Source of the DNA: Streptomyces sp. NRRL F-5122
GTDB taxonomy: Bacteria; Actinomycetota; Actinomycetes; Streptomycetales; Streptomycetaceae
Direction: 5' to 3'
Assembly (NCBI RefSeq): GCF_001507435.1
Contig: NZ_LMWH01000001.1
Location: forward strand, 372,001 to 436,000
DNA: 64,000 nucleotides
The notes below the pieces were generated by a model. It was not told where the DNA came from and made no database searches. It worked only from the letters and a program-made list of their open reading frames with translations. The number at the start of each line of letters is the position of its first letter. Position 1 is the stretch's first letter. Shown in pieces: positions 35,103 through 44,500 of the stretch. Both the position numbers and the translations under genes were made by a program.

Positions 35103-35768
35103 TCAGGACACCGCCACCGCCGCATACCGCTCGTCGTCGACCTCCTTGCCCCACAGCCGGGCGTCGTCCGACAACCGCTCGACCCGTACGTCGAGACCGA
35201 GGGGCGCGAGGAGTCCGTTGAGGCGGTCGGCGGGGATGCCGACCGGGGTCGTGGCGCCCCACACGCCCTCGACCAGCACCAGTCGTCCCCCCTCCGCGCC
35301 GCGGACGCGCCCCGGCCGCAGCAGTCCCCGCCAGTGCCGCAGGACCCGGCCCGGATCGGGCAGGGCCCACAGCACATGCCGGACGAGGATCACGTCGAAG
35401 AGTTGTTCGCCGACCGGCGGGGCCGCGGCGTCACCGACGTGGAACACGGCGTCACGGCCGGCGAGCTTGGCGCGGGCCTTCGTCACCATCGCCGGTGACA
35501 TGTCCACGCCGGTGACGCGGTGCCCACGCTCGGCGGCGAGGAGTGACAGGCTGCCCGTGCCGCAGCCCAGATCCAGCACATCCGCGGGCTGCGACGGCAG
35601 CCACTCCCCCAGCCGGGCGGCCCAGGCCTCGCGCACCGCGGGATCGCGCAGACCGTGGTCCGGCTCCTCGTCGAAGGTGGCGGCCGCGGCGTCCCAGTCC
35701 ACGCCCCCGCCCGCCGAGGTTTCGGAGTTCCCGTTCTTGGCCATGTTCCTGGTCATGTACCTGGTCAT
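35103..35768 (-). CDS. SAM-dependent methyltransferase
   Basis: 221 residues, class I methyltransferase: motif I VLDLGCGTGSLSLLAAERG, acidic loop VTGVDMSP, motif IV LFDVILVRHVLWALPDPGRVL. The N-terminus MTRYMTRNMAKNG offers three in-frame ATGs 12 nt apart within a small direct repeat, so the exact start is open; the first is used here. No good ribosome site. Substrate unknown. Confidence 0.88.
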   Translation of the reverse strand: MTRYMTRNMAKNGNSETSAGGGVDWDAAAATFDEEPDHGLRDPAVREAWAARLGEWLPSQPADVLDLGCGTGSLSLLAAERGHRVTGVDMSPAMVTKARAKLAGRDAVFHVGDAAAPPVGEQLFDVILVRHVLWALPDPGRVLRHWRGLLRPGRVRGAEGGRLVLVEGVWGATTPVGIPADRLNGLLAPLGLDVRVERLSDDARLWGKEVDDERYAAVAVS

Positions 35769-35777
35769 GAGGCCAGG

Positions 35778-35824
35778 GTGACAGCCACCACTGACAGCGA
35801 CATGGTGACAGCCGCCACAGACAG
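35778..35824. repeat. Direct repeats (two 20-bp copies, 27-bp period) between methyltransferase and small peptide gene
   Basis: GTGACAGCCACCACTGACAG at 35778-35797 and GTGACAGCCGCCACAGACAG at 35805-35824 share 17 of 20 bases. TGACAG occurs at 35779, 35792 and 35806, spaced 13-14 bp. A further direct repeat GAGGAACCC is at 35837-35845 and 35875-35883. Tandem direct repeats before a promoter can be sites for SARP- or LuxR-type activators. Confidence 0.5.
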
Positions 35825-35910
35825 ACCGCGATCGATGAGGAACCCTCGCCCAAAGGGTCTACCTCAGGACAAACGAGGAACCCGAAAAAAATAGGCACAA
35901 GGAGGCAGTC

Positions 35911-36045
35911 ATGCGCCGAGTGACCCTGCACAAGCCCCTGAAGAGGACCGACTCCCGCCGACTGCGCGAGGAAACCGAAGAGCGCCCCGTCGAGCGCCCC
36001 GAGATGCGCAAGGACATCGCGCGCATCTGGTGGCCGGACGGCTGA
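35911..36045 (+). CDS. 44-residue basic peptide of unknown function
   Basis: Begins MRRVTLHKPLKRTDSRRL and ends MRKDIARIWWPDG. Strong ribosome site AAGGAGG 7 nt before the ATG, and an upstream region with direct repeats and an A tract, make it a real gene despite its length. It has 17 basic and about 10 acidic residues, no Cys, no signal peptide, and a Trp-Trp-Pro-Asp-Gly tail. Neighbours are a methyltransferase (divergent) and a GNAT (convergent). I do not recognise it; a precursor peptide or a small regulator is possible. Confidence 0.7.
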   Translation: MRRVTLHKPLKRTDSRRLREETEERPVERPEMRKDIARIWWPDG

Positions 36046-36068
36046 GGCCGCCCCTCGCCTCCGGCACG

Positions 36069-36557
36069 TCAGGCAGGACGGTCCGAGTCCAGCCGCTTGC
36101 GATAGTGCACCCGGTCGTACGGCCCGTCGGCGCGGCGCTCCACGACCTCGTATCCGTACTTCGGGTAGATCCTCCGGTTCTCCCACATCATCGCGTTCGT
36201 GTACAGCCTGATCTCGTTCCGTCCGAGCGCACGCGCGTGCGCGTCGACGAAGGCGAGCAGCCGCCGTCCCACTCCCTGCCCCTGTGCGTCGGGGTGCACG
36301 GCGAGGCTGTCCAGGAACAGACGGTCCCCGCGCGCCTCCACGACCACGAGACCCGCCACGGGCTCCCCCGTCACGAACACCCGCCCTGCGGCCACGTCCG
36401 CCGCGTGGTCCGCCTCCATGGGCTGCGGCACCACCCCGATGCGCGCGATGTAGGGGCGGTACGCCGCATCCGTCAGGGCGCGCACCGCCGGCACATCGGC
36501 GGCGACCGCCCGCCTGACCCCCTCGCCCGCCCTGTCGTCCGCGATGCCCTCTGCCAT
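36069..36557 (-). CDS. GNAT family N-acetyltransferase
   Basis: 162 residues. Starts MAEGIADDRAGEGVRRAVAADVPAVRALTDAAYRPYI; acetyl-CoA site LDSLAVHPDAQGQGVGRRLLAFVDAHARALG; end YPKYGYEVVERRADGPYDRVHYRKRL. ATG 36557 has no clear ribosome site, but longer frames upstream are not family-like. Convergent with the small peptide gene (23 nt). Confidence 0.88.
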   Translation of the reverse strand: MAEGIADDRAGEGVRRAVAADVPAVRALTDAAYRPYIARIGVVPQPMEADHAADVAAGRVFVTGEPVAGLVVVEARGDRLFLDSLAVHPDAQGQGVGRRLLAFVDAHARALGRNEIRLYTNAMMWENRRIYPKYGYEVVERRADGPYDRVHYRKRLDSDRPA

Positions 36558-36758
36558 GGGACGCACGCTACCCGCCCGGGCAGCGCACCCGGCACCGCGT
36601 GGCCGGCCGCGCGGCCCGTACGAGGCGGGCCGATACACAGCTGATGCCCGGCTGAGCTGCGCCGGATGCCTGGCGGGGGTGCGGTGACGGCAGAATTCGG
36701 GCAGGACGCGATCCCCGTCGCATGATGGAGATCCAGCACCTACGTCCGATGGGGAGAG

Positions 36759-37523
36759 ATGTCGGTTCCAGTGGCTGGGGGCAGTACCCCGGCACCCGTG
36801 ACGATCCTGCTCGTCGAGGACGACGAGGTGATCCGCAGATCGGTCACGATGGCGCTGGAACGCTACGGCTACCGTGTCACGTCCGCGGGTGACGGCCTGA
36901 GCGGACTCGAACTGTTCCGGGAGGGCCGACACGACCTGCTGCTGCTCGACGTCATGCTGCCCGGGCTCGACGGGATCGGGCTGTGCCGCAGGGTCAGGGA
37001 GACCAGCACGGACCCGGTACTGATGATGTCCGCACGCGGCGACGCTCTGGACGTGGTCTCCGGTCTGGAGGCGGGTGCCGACGACTACGTCGTCAAACCC
37101 GTCGACACCGCGGTGCTGGTGGCCCGGATCCGCTCACTGCTGCGGCGGGCGGCCTTCGCCCCCGCCGCGTCCCGGACCCCGGCCGACGTGGCCGACGGAG
37201 CGGGCCGGCCGGGCGAAGGCGGTCACCCCGGCGGACAGGCCACGCTCGTCTTCGGTGATCTGACCATCAACACGGCGGGGCTCGAGGTCTTCGTGGCGGG
37301 CCGGCCGGTCGCGCTGGCCCCCACCGAACTGCGGCTGCTGCTCGAGTTCGCCGCGAACCCTGGCATCGTGCTGGACCGGCAGATGCTGCTGCGCAACGTG
37401 TGGGACTACGGCTGGGACGGCGACAGCCGCGTGGTCGACCTGTGCGTGCAGCGGCTGCGGAAGAAGATCGGAGCCGAGCGGATCCAGACCGTGCGCGGGT
37501 TCGGCTACAAGTTGCGGCGCTGA
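36759..37523 (+). CDS. OmpR/PhoB-family response regulator
   Basis: 254 residues. Receiver domain 14-130 with phospho-acceptor Asp64 (LLLLDVMLPG), Asp pair in VEDDEV and Lys in VVKPVD; winged-helix output domain at 165-252 (LAPTELRLLLEFAANPGIVLDRQMLLRNVW ... VQRLRKKIGAERIQTVRGFGYKLRR). The receiver/output linker is longer than usual (RTPADVADGAGRPGEGGHPGG). One nucleotide separates it from the kinase. Likely targets include the downstream carboxypeptidase and perhaps the poly(amino acid) synthetase. Confidence 0.94.
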   Translation: MSVPVAGGSTPAPVTILLVEDDEVIRRSVTMALERYGYRVTSAGDGLSGLELFREGRHDLLLLDVMLPGLDGIGLCRRVRETSTDPVLMMSARGDALDVVSGLEAGADDYVVKPVDTAVLVARIRSLLRRAAFAPAASRTPADVADGAGRPGEGGHPGGQATLVFGDLTINTAGLEVFVAGRPVALAPTELRLLLEFAANPGIVLDRQMLLRNVWDYGWDGDSRVVDLCVQRLRKKIGAERIQTVRGFGYKLRR

Positions 37524-37524
37524 C

Positions 37525-38778
37525 GTGGACACCCTGCGCGACCTGCTCAACTGGCGTTCGCTGCGCTGGCGGATCGCCCTGCTCGTCGCCGTGGCCTGCT
37601 GCGCCATCGCGCTGACGGTCGGGGTGCTGGTCCATCGCAGCACCCTCGACCGGTCGATGAACGACGGCGAGTCCAAGGCCGTCACGCAGTTGTCCAGGGC
37701 CCTGCAGGACTACGAGCGGGACGGGGTCGCGCCCGACTGGCTGCGGATGTCGCCCGGTGCCATGCCCGACGAACTGCTGCGTCGGCTCCGCGACCGGCAG
37801 GGGCCGAGCGGCGGATACGCCACCTGGTACGACGGCGACGGCCCCGGGGACCATCCCTCGATGTGGGCGGCGCGGACATACCGCGGCAGCCCCGTGGCGG
37901 TGCAGGTCGACATGACGACGGACCTGCTCACCCGGCGCGCCCTGGACCGGCACATGTGGAAGTACTCCCTGGTGGCGCTGGCCGTCGTCGTGCCGCTGTC
38001 GGCGCTCGCCGCGGAACTGCCCAACCGCAGGCTGCGGCAGGTGGCACGGACCGCACGCCGGATCGCGGCCGGTGACCTGGCCGCGAGGACCGCGGCCGGC
38101 CGCGGCGGCGACGAGATCACCGAGATCTCGGCCACCGTCGATTCGATGGCCGACAGCCTGCTCGGACGGCTGCGCAGCGAGCAGCGTTTCACCGCCGACG
38201 TCGCCCACGAACTGCGTACCCCGCTGATGGGCCTGGTCACCGCCAGTGGGCTGCTCCCCGAGGGGGAGGCCACCGATCTGGTGCGTGACCGGGTGCGGGT
38301 ACTGCGGACACTGGTGGAGGACCTGCTGGAGATCTCGCGGCTCGACGCGGGTGCCGAGCGGGCCGAACTCAGGCCGGTTCCGCTGGCCGAGGCGGTCGGC
38401 GAGTCACTGGCCCGCACCGGGCTGGGGACACGACTCACCACGACCGGTGCCCTGTCCGCCGAGACCGACCCGCGCCGGCTCGACCGGATCGTCGCCAACC
38501 TGGTCGTCAACGCCCACCGGCACGGCCGTGGACCCGTCGAGGTCGAAGTGGCGGGGACCTGTGTGACCGTGCGCGACCACGGCCCGGGTTTTCCCCGCGA
38601 ACTGCTCGCCGAGGGCCCCCAGCGGTTCCGCACCGGGGCGTCGGAACGCGGCCGGGGCCACGGTCTCGGGCTGACCATCGCGCTCGGCCAGGCCCAGGTC
38701 ATCGGGGCATCGCTGTCCTTCGCCGACGCGCCTGGCGGCGGGGCCGTCGTCACCCTCCGGCTGCCGAAGGCCGGCTGA
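37525..38778 (+). CDS. Sensor histidine kinase
   Basis: 417 residues. Two membrane segments (about 18-38 and 148-168) enclose a roughly 110-residue extracellular sensor rich in Asp and Gly. HAMP linker RRIAAGDLAAR, DHp box FTADVAHELRTPL with the phospho-His, N box NLVVNAHRHG, G1 DHGPGFP and G2 GRGHGLGLTIA. GTG start 1 nt after the regulator stop, so the pair is coupled. Probably senses cell-envelope stress, given the D,D-carboxypeptidase next to it. Confidence 0.94.
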   Translation: MDTLRDLLNWRSLRWRIALLVAVACCAIALTVGVLVHRSTLDRSMNDGESKAVTQLSRALQDYERDGVAPDWLRMSPGAMPDELLRRLRDRQGPSGGYATWYDGDGPGDHPSMWAARTYRGSPVAVQVDMTTDLLTRRALDRHMWKYSLVALAVVVPLSALAAELPNRRLRQVARTARRIAAGDLAARTAAGRGGDEITEISATVDSMADSLLGRLRSEQRFTADVAHELRTPLMGLVTASGLLPEGEATDLVRDRVRVLRTLVEDLLEISRLDAGAERAELRPVPLAEAVGESLARTGLGTRLTTTGALSAETDPRRLDRIVANLVVNAHRHGRGPVEVEVAGTCVTVRDHGPGFPRELLAEGPQRFRTGASERGRGHGLGLTIALGQAQVIGASLSFADAPGGGAVVTLRLPKAG

Positions 38779-38986
38779 CGCCTCGCGCGGCGCCGCACGG
38801 CACCGCGGGGCCGCCGTGCCCCGGGGCACGGCACACGGAACGGCCCGGGCGGGCCGGCGCTGATACACGACGGATGAACGGCCGAGCGGGGGCCGAGGCA
38901 CGGTCTCGGCCGTGCGGACATCCGCCCCGCACAAGGTGGTCGACGTGCGTGAACGCCGCGCACATGCCCCTTGGAGGTGCCCCCGT

Positions 38987-40075
38987 ATGCGCACAGCCCC
39001 CGAGTCGTGCGAGCGCGACACGGACCGTACATCACCGCCGGGGTCCCCCGGTCCGTGGCCCGTGCCCGGCCGGTCACGTCATCTGCCCCGCCGGACGGCC
39101 CTGCTGACGACAGGCGCCACCGCCCTGGTCACCCTGGCCGCGCTCGCCGCCGCCGTCGTCACCCCGGAAGGCGACGGGGGCGGTCCGCCGGGGACCGGCC
39201 GGGCGGGCGGACGGACGGGGCGGCCCGCCGTGGCACCGCTGCCCTGGCCGCACGAGGGGCAGGCGAGTGTGCTGGTCGAAGGGCTGGGTGACCGTGGCGA
39301 CCTCGGTACGCACGGCGCGCAGACACCGGTCCCGATCGCCAGTATCGCGAAGGTGATGACCGCGTACGTGATCCTGCGCGACCATCCGCTGCGCGACGGC
39401 GAACCCGGCCCCCGGATCACCGTCGACGAGTCGGCGGCGAACGAGTCCGTCTCCGGTGTGGAGTCCAGCGTGCCGGTCGTGCAGGGGCGGCGGCTGGGCG
39501 AACGGCAGCTGCTGGAACTGATGCTGATCCCCTCCGGCAACAACATCGCCCGGCTGCTGGCCCGTTGGGACGCGGGCTCGCAGCAGGCGTTCGTGGCGAA
39601 GATGAACCGGGCCGCCCACGACCTCGGCATGGACCGGACCACCTACACCGGGGCGAGCGGTATCGAGCCCACGACCACAAGCACCTCCGCCGACCAGCTG
39701 AAGCTGGCCCGGCAGGTCATGCGCGACAAGGTCTTCAGATCCGTCGTCGCGCTGCCCAGCACCACCGTCCCCGGTGTGCCCGGCACGATCCTCAACACCA
39801 ACACGCTGCTCGGCACGTCCGGCGTGATCGGGCTCAAGACCGGCTCCAGCACCCCCGCGGGGGGCGCGCTGATGTGGGCGGCCACCGCACCCGACCGCCG
39901 CGGCCGGGACCGTCTCGCCCTCGGTGTCGTCCTGCACCAACGTGCCGGCACCAGCCCGCAGGAGGGCCTGAACGCCGCGCTCGACGCGAGCAGTTCACTG
40001 ATCGAGGGCGTACGGCGGTGGATGTCCGGTAACGAGTCCGCGCCCACCGCCGGTCCCCGGCCCGGAAGGCGGTGA
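38987..40075 (+). CDS. D-alanyl-D-alanine carboxypeptidase (class A/DacC-like, S11 family)
   Basis: Trims the terminal D-Ala from peptidoglycan stem peptides outside the membrane. 362 residues with an N-terminal basic, Pro-rich cytoplasmic tail, one membrane anchor (LLTTGATALVTLAALAAAVV) and a serine-type domain: Ser119-x-x-Lys122 (SIAK), Ser183-Gly-Asn (SGN) and Lys284-Thr-Gly (KTG). GGAGG precedes ATG 38987. Placed 208 nt after the sensor kinase; the next gene starts 7 nt after its stop. Confidence 0.93.
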   Translation: MRTAPESCERDTDRTSPPGSPGPWPVPGRSRHLPRRTALLTTGATALVTLAALAAAVVTPEGDGGGPPGTGRAGGRTGRPAVAPLPWPHEGQASVLVEGLGDRGDLGTHGAQTPVPIASIAKVMTAYVILRDHPLRDGEPGPRITVDESAANESVSGVESSVPVVQGRRLGERQLLELMLIPSGNNIARLLARWDAGSQQAFVAKMNRAAHDLGMDRTTYTGASGIEPTTTSTSADQLKLARQVMRDKVFRSVVALPSTTVPGVPGTILNTNTLLGTSGVIGLKTGSSTPAGGALMWAATAPDRRGRDRLALGVVLHQRAGTSPQEGLNAALDASSSLIEGVRRWMSGNESAPTAGPRPGRR

Positions 40076-40082
40076 CATCGCC

Positions 40083-41069
40083 GTGGCCACCTTCCTCGGA
40101 ACTGAGCCGGCGCCGCCCGCGCCCGACCGCCCGCGACGGCCGGGTCCGTACCCCGGCGTCTGGCGGCGAGGTCGGATCGCCGCGGCCCTGGCACCGTTGT
40201 CCGTGCTGGTGATGCTCGGCCATTCCCGTGTCCCCGACCGGGTCGGCCACCTCGGCAGCCTCATCGAGACGTTCCTGCCCTGGACCGGTCTCGCCGTGCC
40301 GCTTCTGCTGCTGTGCGCGGCGGTCCGGCGCTCCGCGACCGCCGCGGTGGCCGCACTGCTGCCCGCCGTCGTCTGGTCCTCACTGTTCGGCGGCACACTC
40401 CTCGACAAGCGGGCGGCCGGAGCGGACCTGACGGTGGTGACGCACAACGTCAACGAGCACAACCCACACCCGGCGCACACCGCTCGTGTCCTGGCCGCCT
40501 CCGGCGCCGACGTGGTGGCCCTGGAAGAGCTGGGCGATGCCACCGCCGCGTACCGCACGGCGCTGGCCGCCGACTACCCGTACCACTCGGTACACGGCAC
40601 CGTCGGCCTGTGGAGCCGCTACCCGCTCGCCGATGCCCGGACCGTCGACATCGCCCCCTGGCCGCGCGCTCTGCGTGCGACGGTTCGCACGCCCGAGGGA
40701 CCGGTCGCCGTCTACGTCGCCCATCTGCTGTCCGTCCGGTTCTCCGCCGCATCGGGCTTCGGCACGGACGCGCGTGACGCCGCCGCGCGCCGTCTCGCCG
40801 CCGCCCTGCGCGCCGAACCGCTGCCCCGCACCGTGCTCATGGGCGACTTCAACGGCACCACGGACGACCGGGCCCTGTCCGCGGTCACCTCCCGACTGCG
40901 CTCGGCGCAGGAGGAGTCGGGGGCCGGCTTCGGTCTGAGCTGGCCGGCGTCGTTTCCGGTGGCGCGGATCGACCACATCCTCGTGCGCGGCGTGGAACCG
41001 CGCTCCGCCTGGACCCTCCCGGCCACCGGCAGCGACCATCTGCCGGTGGCGGCGTCCGTGCGGCTGTAG
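40083..41069 (+). CDS. Endonuclease/exonuclease/phosphatase-fold membrane protein
   Basis: 328 residues. Three N-terminal hydrophobic segments (IAAALAPLSVLVMLG, FLPWTGLAVPLLLLCAAV, TAAVAALLPAVVWSSLFGG) followed by an EEP domain: TVVTHNVNEHN, DVVALEELGDATAA (catalytic Glu), GLWSRYPL, VLMGDFNGTTDD (Asp/Asn) and GSDHLPVAASV (catalytic His). Members act as phosphodiesterases or lipid/phosphate hydrolases at the envelope. GTG start 7 nt after the carboxypeptidase. Confidence 0.88.
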   Translation: MATFLGTEPAPPAPDRPRRPGPYPGVWRRGRIAAALAPLSVLVMLGHSRVPDRVGHLGSLIETFLPWTGLAVPLLLLCAAVRRSATAAVAALLPAVVWSSLFGGTLLDKRAAGADLTVVTHNVNEHNPHPAHTARVLAASGADVVALEELGDATAAYRTALAADYPYHSVHGTVGLWSRYPLADARTVDIAPWPRALRATVRTPEGPVAVYVAHLLSVRFSAASGFGTDARDAAARRLAAALRAEPLPRTVLMGDFNGTTDDRALSAVTSRLRSAQEESGAGFGLSWPASFPVARIDHILVRGVEPRSAWTLPATGSDHLPVAASVRL

Positions 41070-41512
41070 GGGCCGGAACGGGTCCCCGGTGGTGGCGGTG
41101 CTCTTGCTCCAGCCGCGGTGACGGGCGGCCGTACGGTGCCTGTGCGGGCGTCACCGGCACGACCGGTGCGGGACGTTCGGCAGATCGCGGAAGGTGCGGA
41201 CGGGGACGTGGCCCGGAGCAGGACAGGCAGTTCGGGCCGGGTGAGCGGGATCCGCCCGGTGTCGGGCGCCGGGTCGGTGGACCGGTGGCGGACGAGGCCA
41301 TGGCCACCGGGTCGGCCGGGGCCGCGGGCGTCGTGGAGCGGCAGCGGTGGAAGGAGGTCTCACCTGTACGGCGATGGCGGCGCAGAAGCACGGCACTCCA
41401 CCCGCCCCGGGCCTGTGCGAGGCGCAGCCCGCGCCTCCGCGGAAACCGGCAGGTCAGCGGGGTGCTGCGAACCGGAAATGCGATCACCGGTGTTCGGCGA
41501 TGCGATGGAGTC
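41070..41512. other. 443-bp region upstream of the poly(amino acid) synthetase gene
   Basis: GC-rich, with no frame on either strand that looks like a protein. A 74-codon frame at 41347-41571 has AAGGAGG well upstream but overlaps the synthetase out of frame and looks random. The region must hold the synthetase promoter unless it is read through from the upstream genes; I could not place -35/-10 boxes. Confidence 0.45.
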
Positions 41513-44500
41513 ATGGCCACGACCAACAGGGGCGCGGCGCGCCTGCACCGACTCTTCGAAGCCAGCTGTGATCGGGTGCCCTCGGCAACGGCACTGGAGT
41601 GCGGGGAGCACGTCCTGACCTACGCCGAACTGGACGCCCGCGCCAATCGGCTATCGCACCTTCTCCATGGTCTGGGCATCGGCCGTGGATCCCGGGTCGC
41701 GATCCTGCTGCCGCGATCGGTGGACATGTACGCAGCGCTGCTGGCGGTCGGCAAGGCGGGGGCCGCGTTCGTACCGGTCGACCCGGCGGCACCCCCCGAC
41801 CGGGTCGCCTTCATCACGGCGGACGCGCAGGTGGACGCGGTGCTGACGGTGTCCGCGCTGTCGGCAGGGGTGTCGGACCGCGTGAAGCCGGACCTCGGGG
41901 AGCGGACGCGGCTGGTGGAACTCGACCGGTGCGCGGCCGCGTTGGCCTCCGTACCGGCCACGCGGCCGGACACCCCGGACATCCGGGGTGCGGCGTCAGG
42001 TGCCCGGTGGGAAACGGCGGGCCTGCGGGCCGACGACGCCACCGCCCGCACGGCCGACGACGACCCCCTCGCCTACATCATGTACACCTCGGGCTCCACC
42101 GGCCGTCCCAAGGGCGTGGCCATCGCCCACTCCAGCATCTGCAACTTCCTCGACGTCGTCCCGGACATCTACGACGTACGGCCGGAGGACCGGGTCCACC
42201 AGGGCATGATCATCGCGTTCGACTTCTCCATCGAGGAGATCTGGCCCACCTGGACGGTCGGCGCCACCCTCGTCGCAGGGCCGGTCGGCTCCGGAACCGG
42301 GCTGTTCGGCGCCGAACTGGCCGACGCACTGGAGGAGTCCGGGATCACGGTGCTGTACTGCGTGCCCACGCTGCTGGCGACGATCCCCAGGGACCTGCCC
42401 GGAATCCGTACTGTCCTGGTCGGCGGCGAGGCCTGCCCGGCTCAGCTCGTCGAACGGTGGAGCCGGCCGGGGCGCCGGATCCTCAACACGTACGGGCCGA
42501 CGGAGACGACCGTCACCGCGACCGTCACCGAACTCCGGCCGGGGCGACCGGTCACGATCGGCAAACCGCTGCCCACCTACACGGTGGTGCTGCTGGACGA
42601 CCATCGCCGGTCATCGCCGGCGGGGGCGGTCGGCGAGATCTGTGTCGGCGGTCCCGGTGTCGCCCGGGGCTATGTGGGGCGCCCGGAACTGACCGCGGAA
42701 CGCTTCATCGAGCACCCGCTGGCGCCCCGGGGCAGTCGGCTCTACCGCACCGGCGACCTCGGCCGGCTCACGGCGGACGGCGAGATCGAGTACCTGGGGC
42801 GGGCCGACGACGAGGTCAAGGTCCGGGGATACCGGGTCGATCTCGGCGAGATCGACAACGTGCTGCTCGAAGACCCCGGCGTGGCCGAGGCTGCCACCGC
42901 GCTCGTCGCGATACCGGAACGGAACGGAGCGGAGAACCGCCGGGAGCTTTCCGCGTACGTGGTCCCGGTGCCGCACGGCACAGCGCGGCGGACCGGCACG
43001 GCGCGGGCCGGGACGGGGAACGAGGATGACCTGATCGCCCGCCTGCACCAGCACCTGCGGCATCGGCTCCCTGCCTATATGGTCCCGCACTTCCTCGACA
43101 TTCTGCCCCGGCTGCCCGCCTCGCCGAGCGGCAAGGTGGACCGGAAGCGGCTGCCCGCCCCGACCGGCCGAAGGCTGGTCAGCCTGGGGCATGTAGAGGC
43201 TCCGCGGGGCGAGTTGGAGACCCGGGTGCGGGACGTCTGGGCGGAGGTCTTCGGCATCGGCCCCGACACGCTGTCCACCGAGGCGGACTTCTTCGCCGAT
43301 CTCGGCGGGCACTCACTGCTCGCCGCCCAGGCCGTGTCGCTGCTCCGCGGCCGGGGCATCGGGGCCGATGTCGGCCCCACCCTGCGCGACCTCTACGCCA
43401 ACCCGACCGTGGGCCTGCTCGCCGCACACCTGGACACGCCGGACGCCACCTCCGGGACGCGCGGTGAGGGCCCGGCCTCCGCTGCCGACGGCTCGCCCTC
43501 GACCCCCCTGGCCCGCCCCCGCCCCCTTCGGCACGGGAGGGGCCGGATCGCCGCCGCCGGTCTGGTCCAGGCCGGCGTGATCTACCTCCTGCTCTCCCTC
43601 ACCGTCCTCCCGCTCGCCGACGTCCTGGGCCGGCAGGCGGGCCAGGCCACCGAACAGACGCCGGTCCCCGTGCAGCCCCTACTCGCCGCACTCGTCAGTT
43701 ACTTCGGCGTCCGCTGGCTGCTGCCCGCCGTCCTCGCCCGTCCCCTCTCCGCAGGCATCCGGTCGGGGCGCTACCCCCTGTGGGGCGCGACCTACCTCCG
43801 CCTCTGGGCCCTCGCTCTGCTGCTGAGAGTCAGCCCGTTGCCCGCCCTGAGCGGCTCCCCTCTGGTGGGCTGCTATCTGCGACTGCTGGGCGCCCGGATC
43901 GGCCCGCGGACGACCATCGCCACCGGCGCCATCCCGTTGCCGTCCCTGCTCCAGGTCGGCGCGGACGCCTCGGTCGGCTACGGGGCGATGCTGAACGCCT
44001 GGCGGGTGGCGGACGGCTGGGTGACCGTCGCCCCGATCAGCATCGGCTCCCGCGCCTACGTGGGCGCGCACACCGTGCTGGAGCCGGGCGCCCGGGTGGA
44101 GGCCGGTTCCGGGCTCGGCGAGCAGTCGGTGCTCGGCGAGGGCGAAGTGGTGCCGCCCGGGGCCCGTTGGGCCGGATCGCCGCCGGTCCCGTTGAAGGCG
44201 CTGGACCCGCGTATCGAGGACATGCTGCGGGCCGGCGGGACGGCCGAGCGCCGACGGCCCCGGTATGTCGCGGCGGCGCAACTCGGCGTCGCCCTCCTCG
44301 AAACCCTCAGGCTGGCCGTCGTGCTGCCGAGCGCGGCACTGATCTGGTTCACCTGGCTCGACTGGGGCACCCCGCCCGCGGTCCTGGCCGCCCTCATCCT
44401 GGCGGGCCCGCTCTATGTCGTCACCGCCTGCGCCGCGATCGCCCTCGCCAAGCGGCTGGTGCTGCGCCGCTCCCCGGTCGGCACTCATCCGGTCCGCTCG

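Noticed and set aside
41347..41571. 74-codon frame before the poly(amino acid) synthetase
   Set aside because: It overlaps the synthetase out of frame and has a random composition; the ribosome-site-like AAGGAGG is too far from any of its starts to be convincing.
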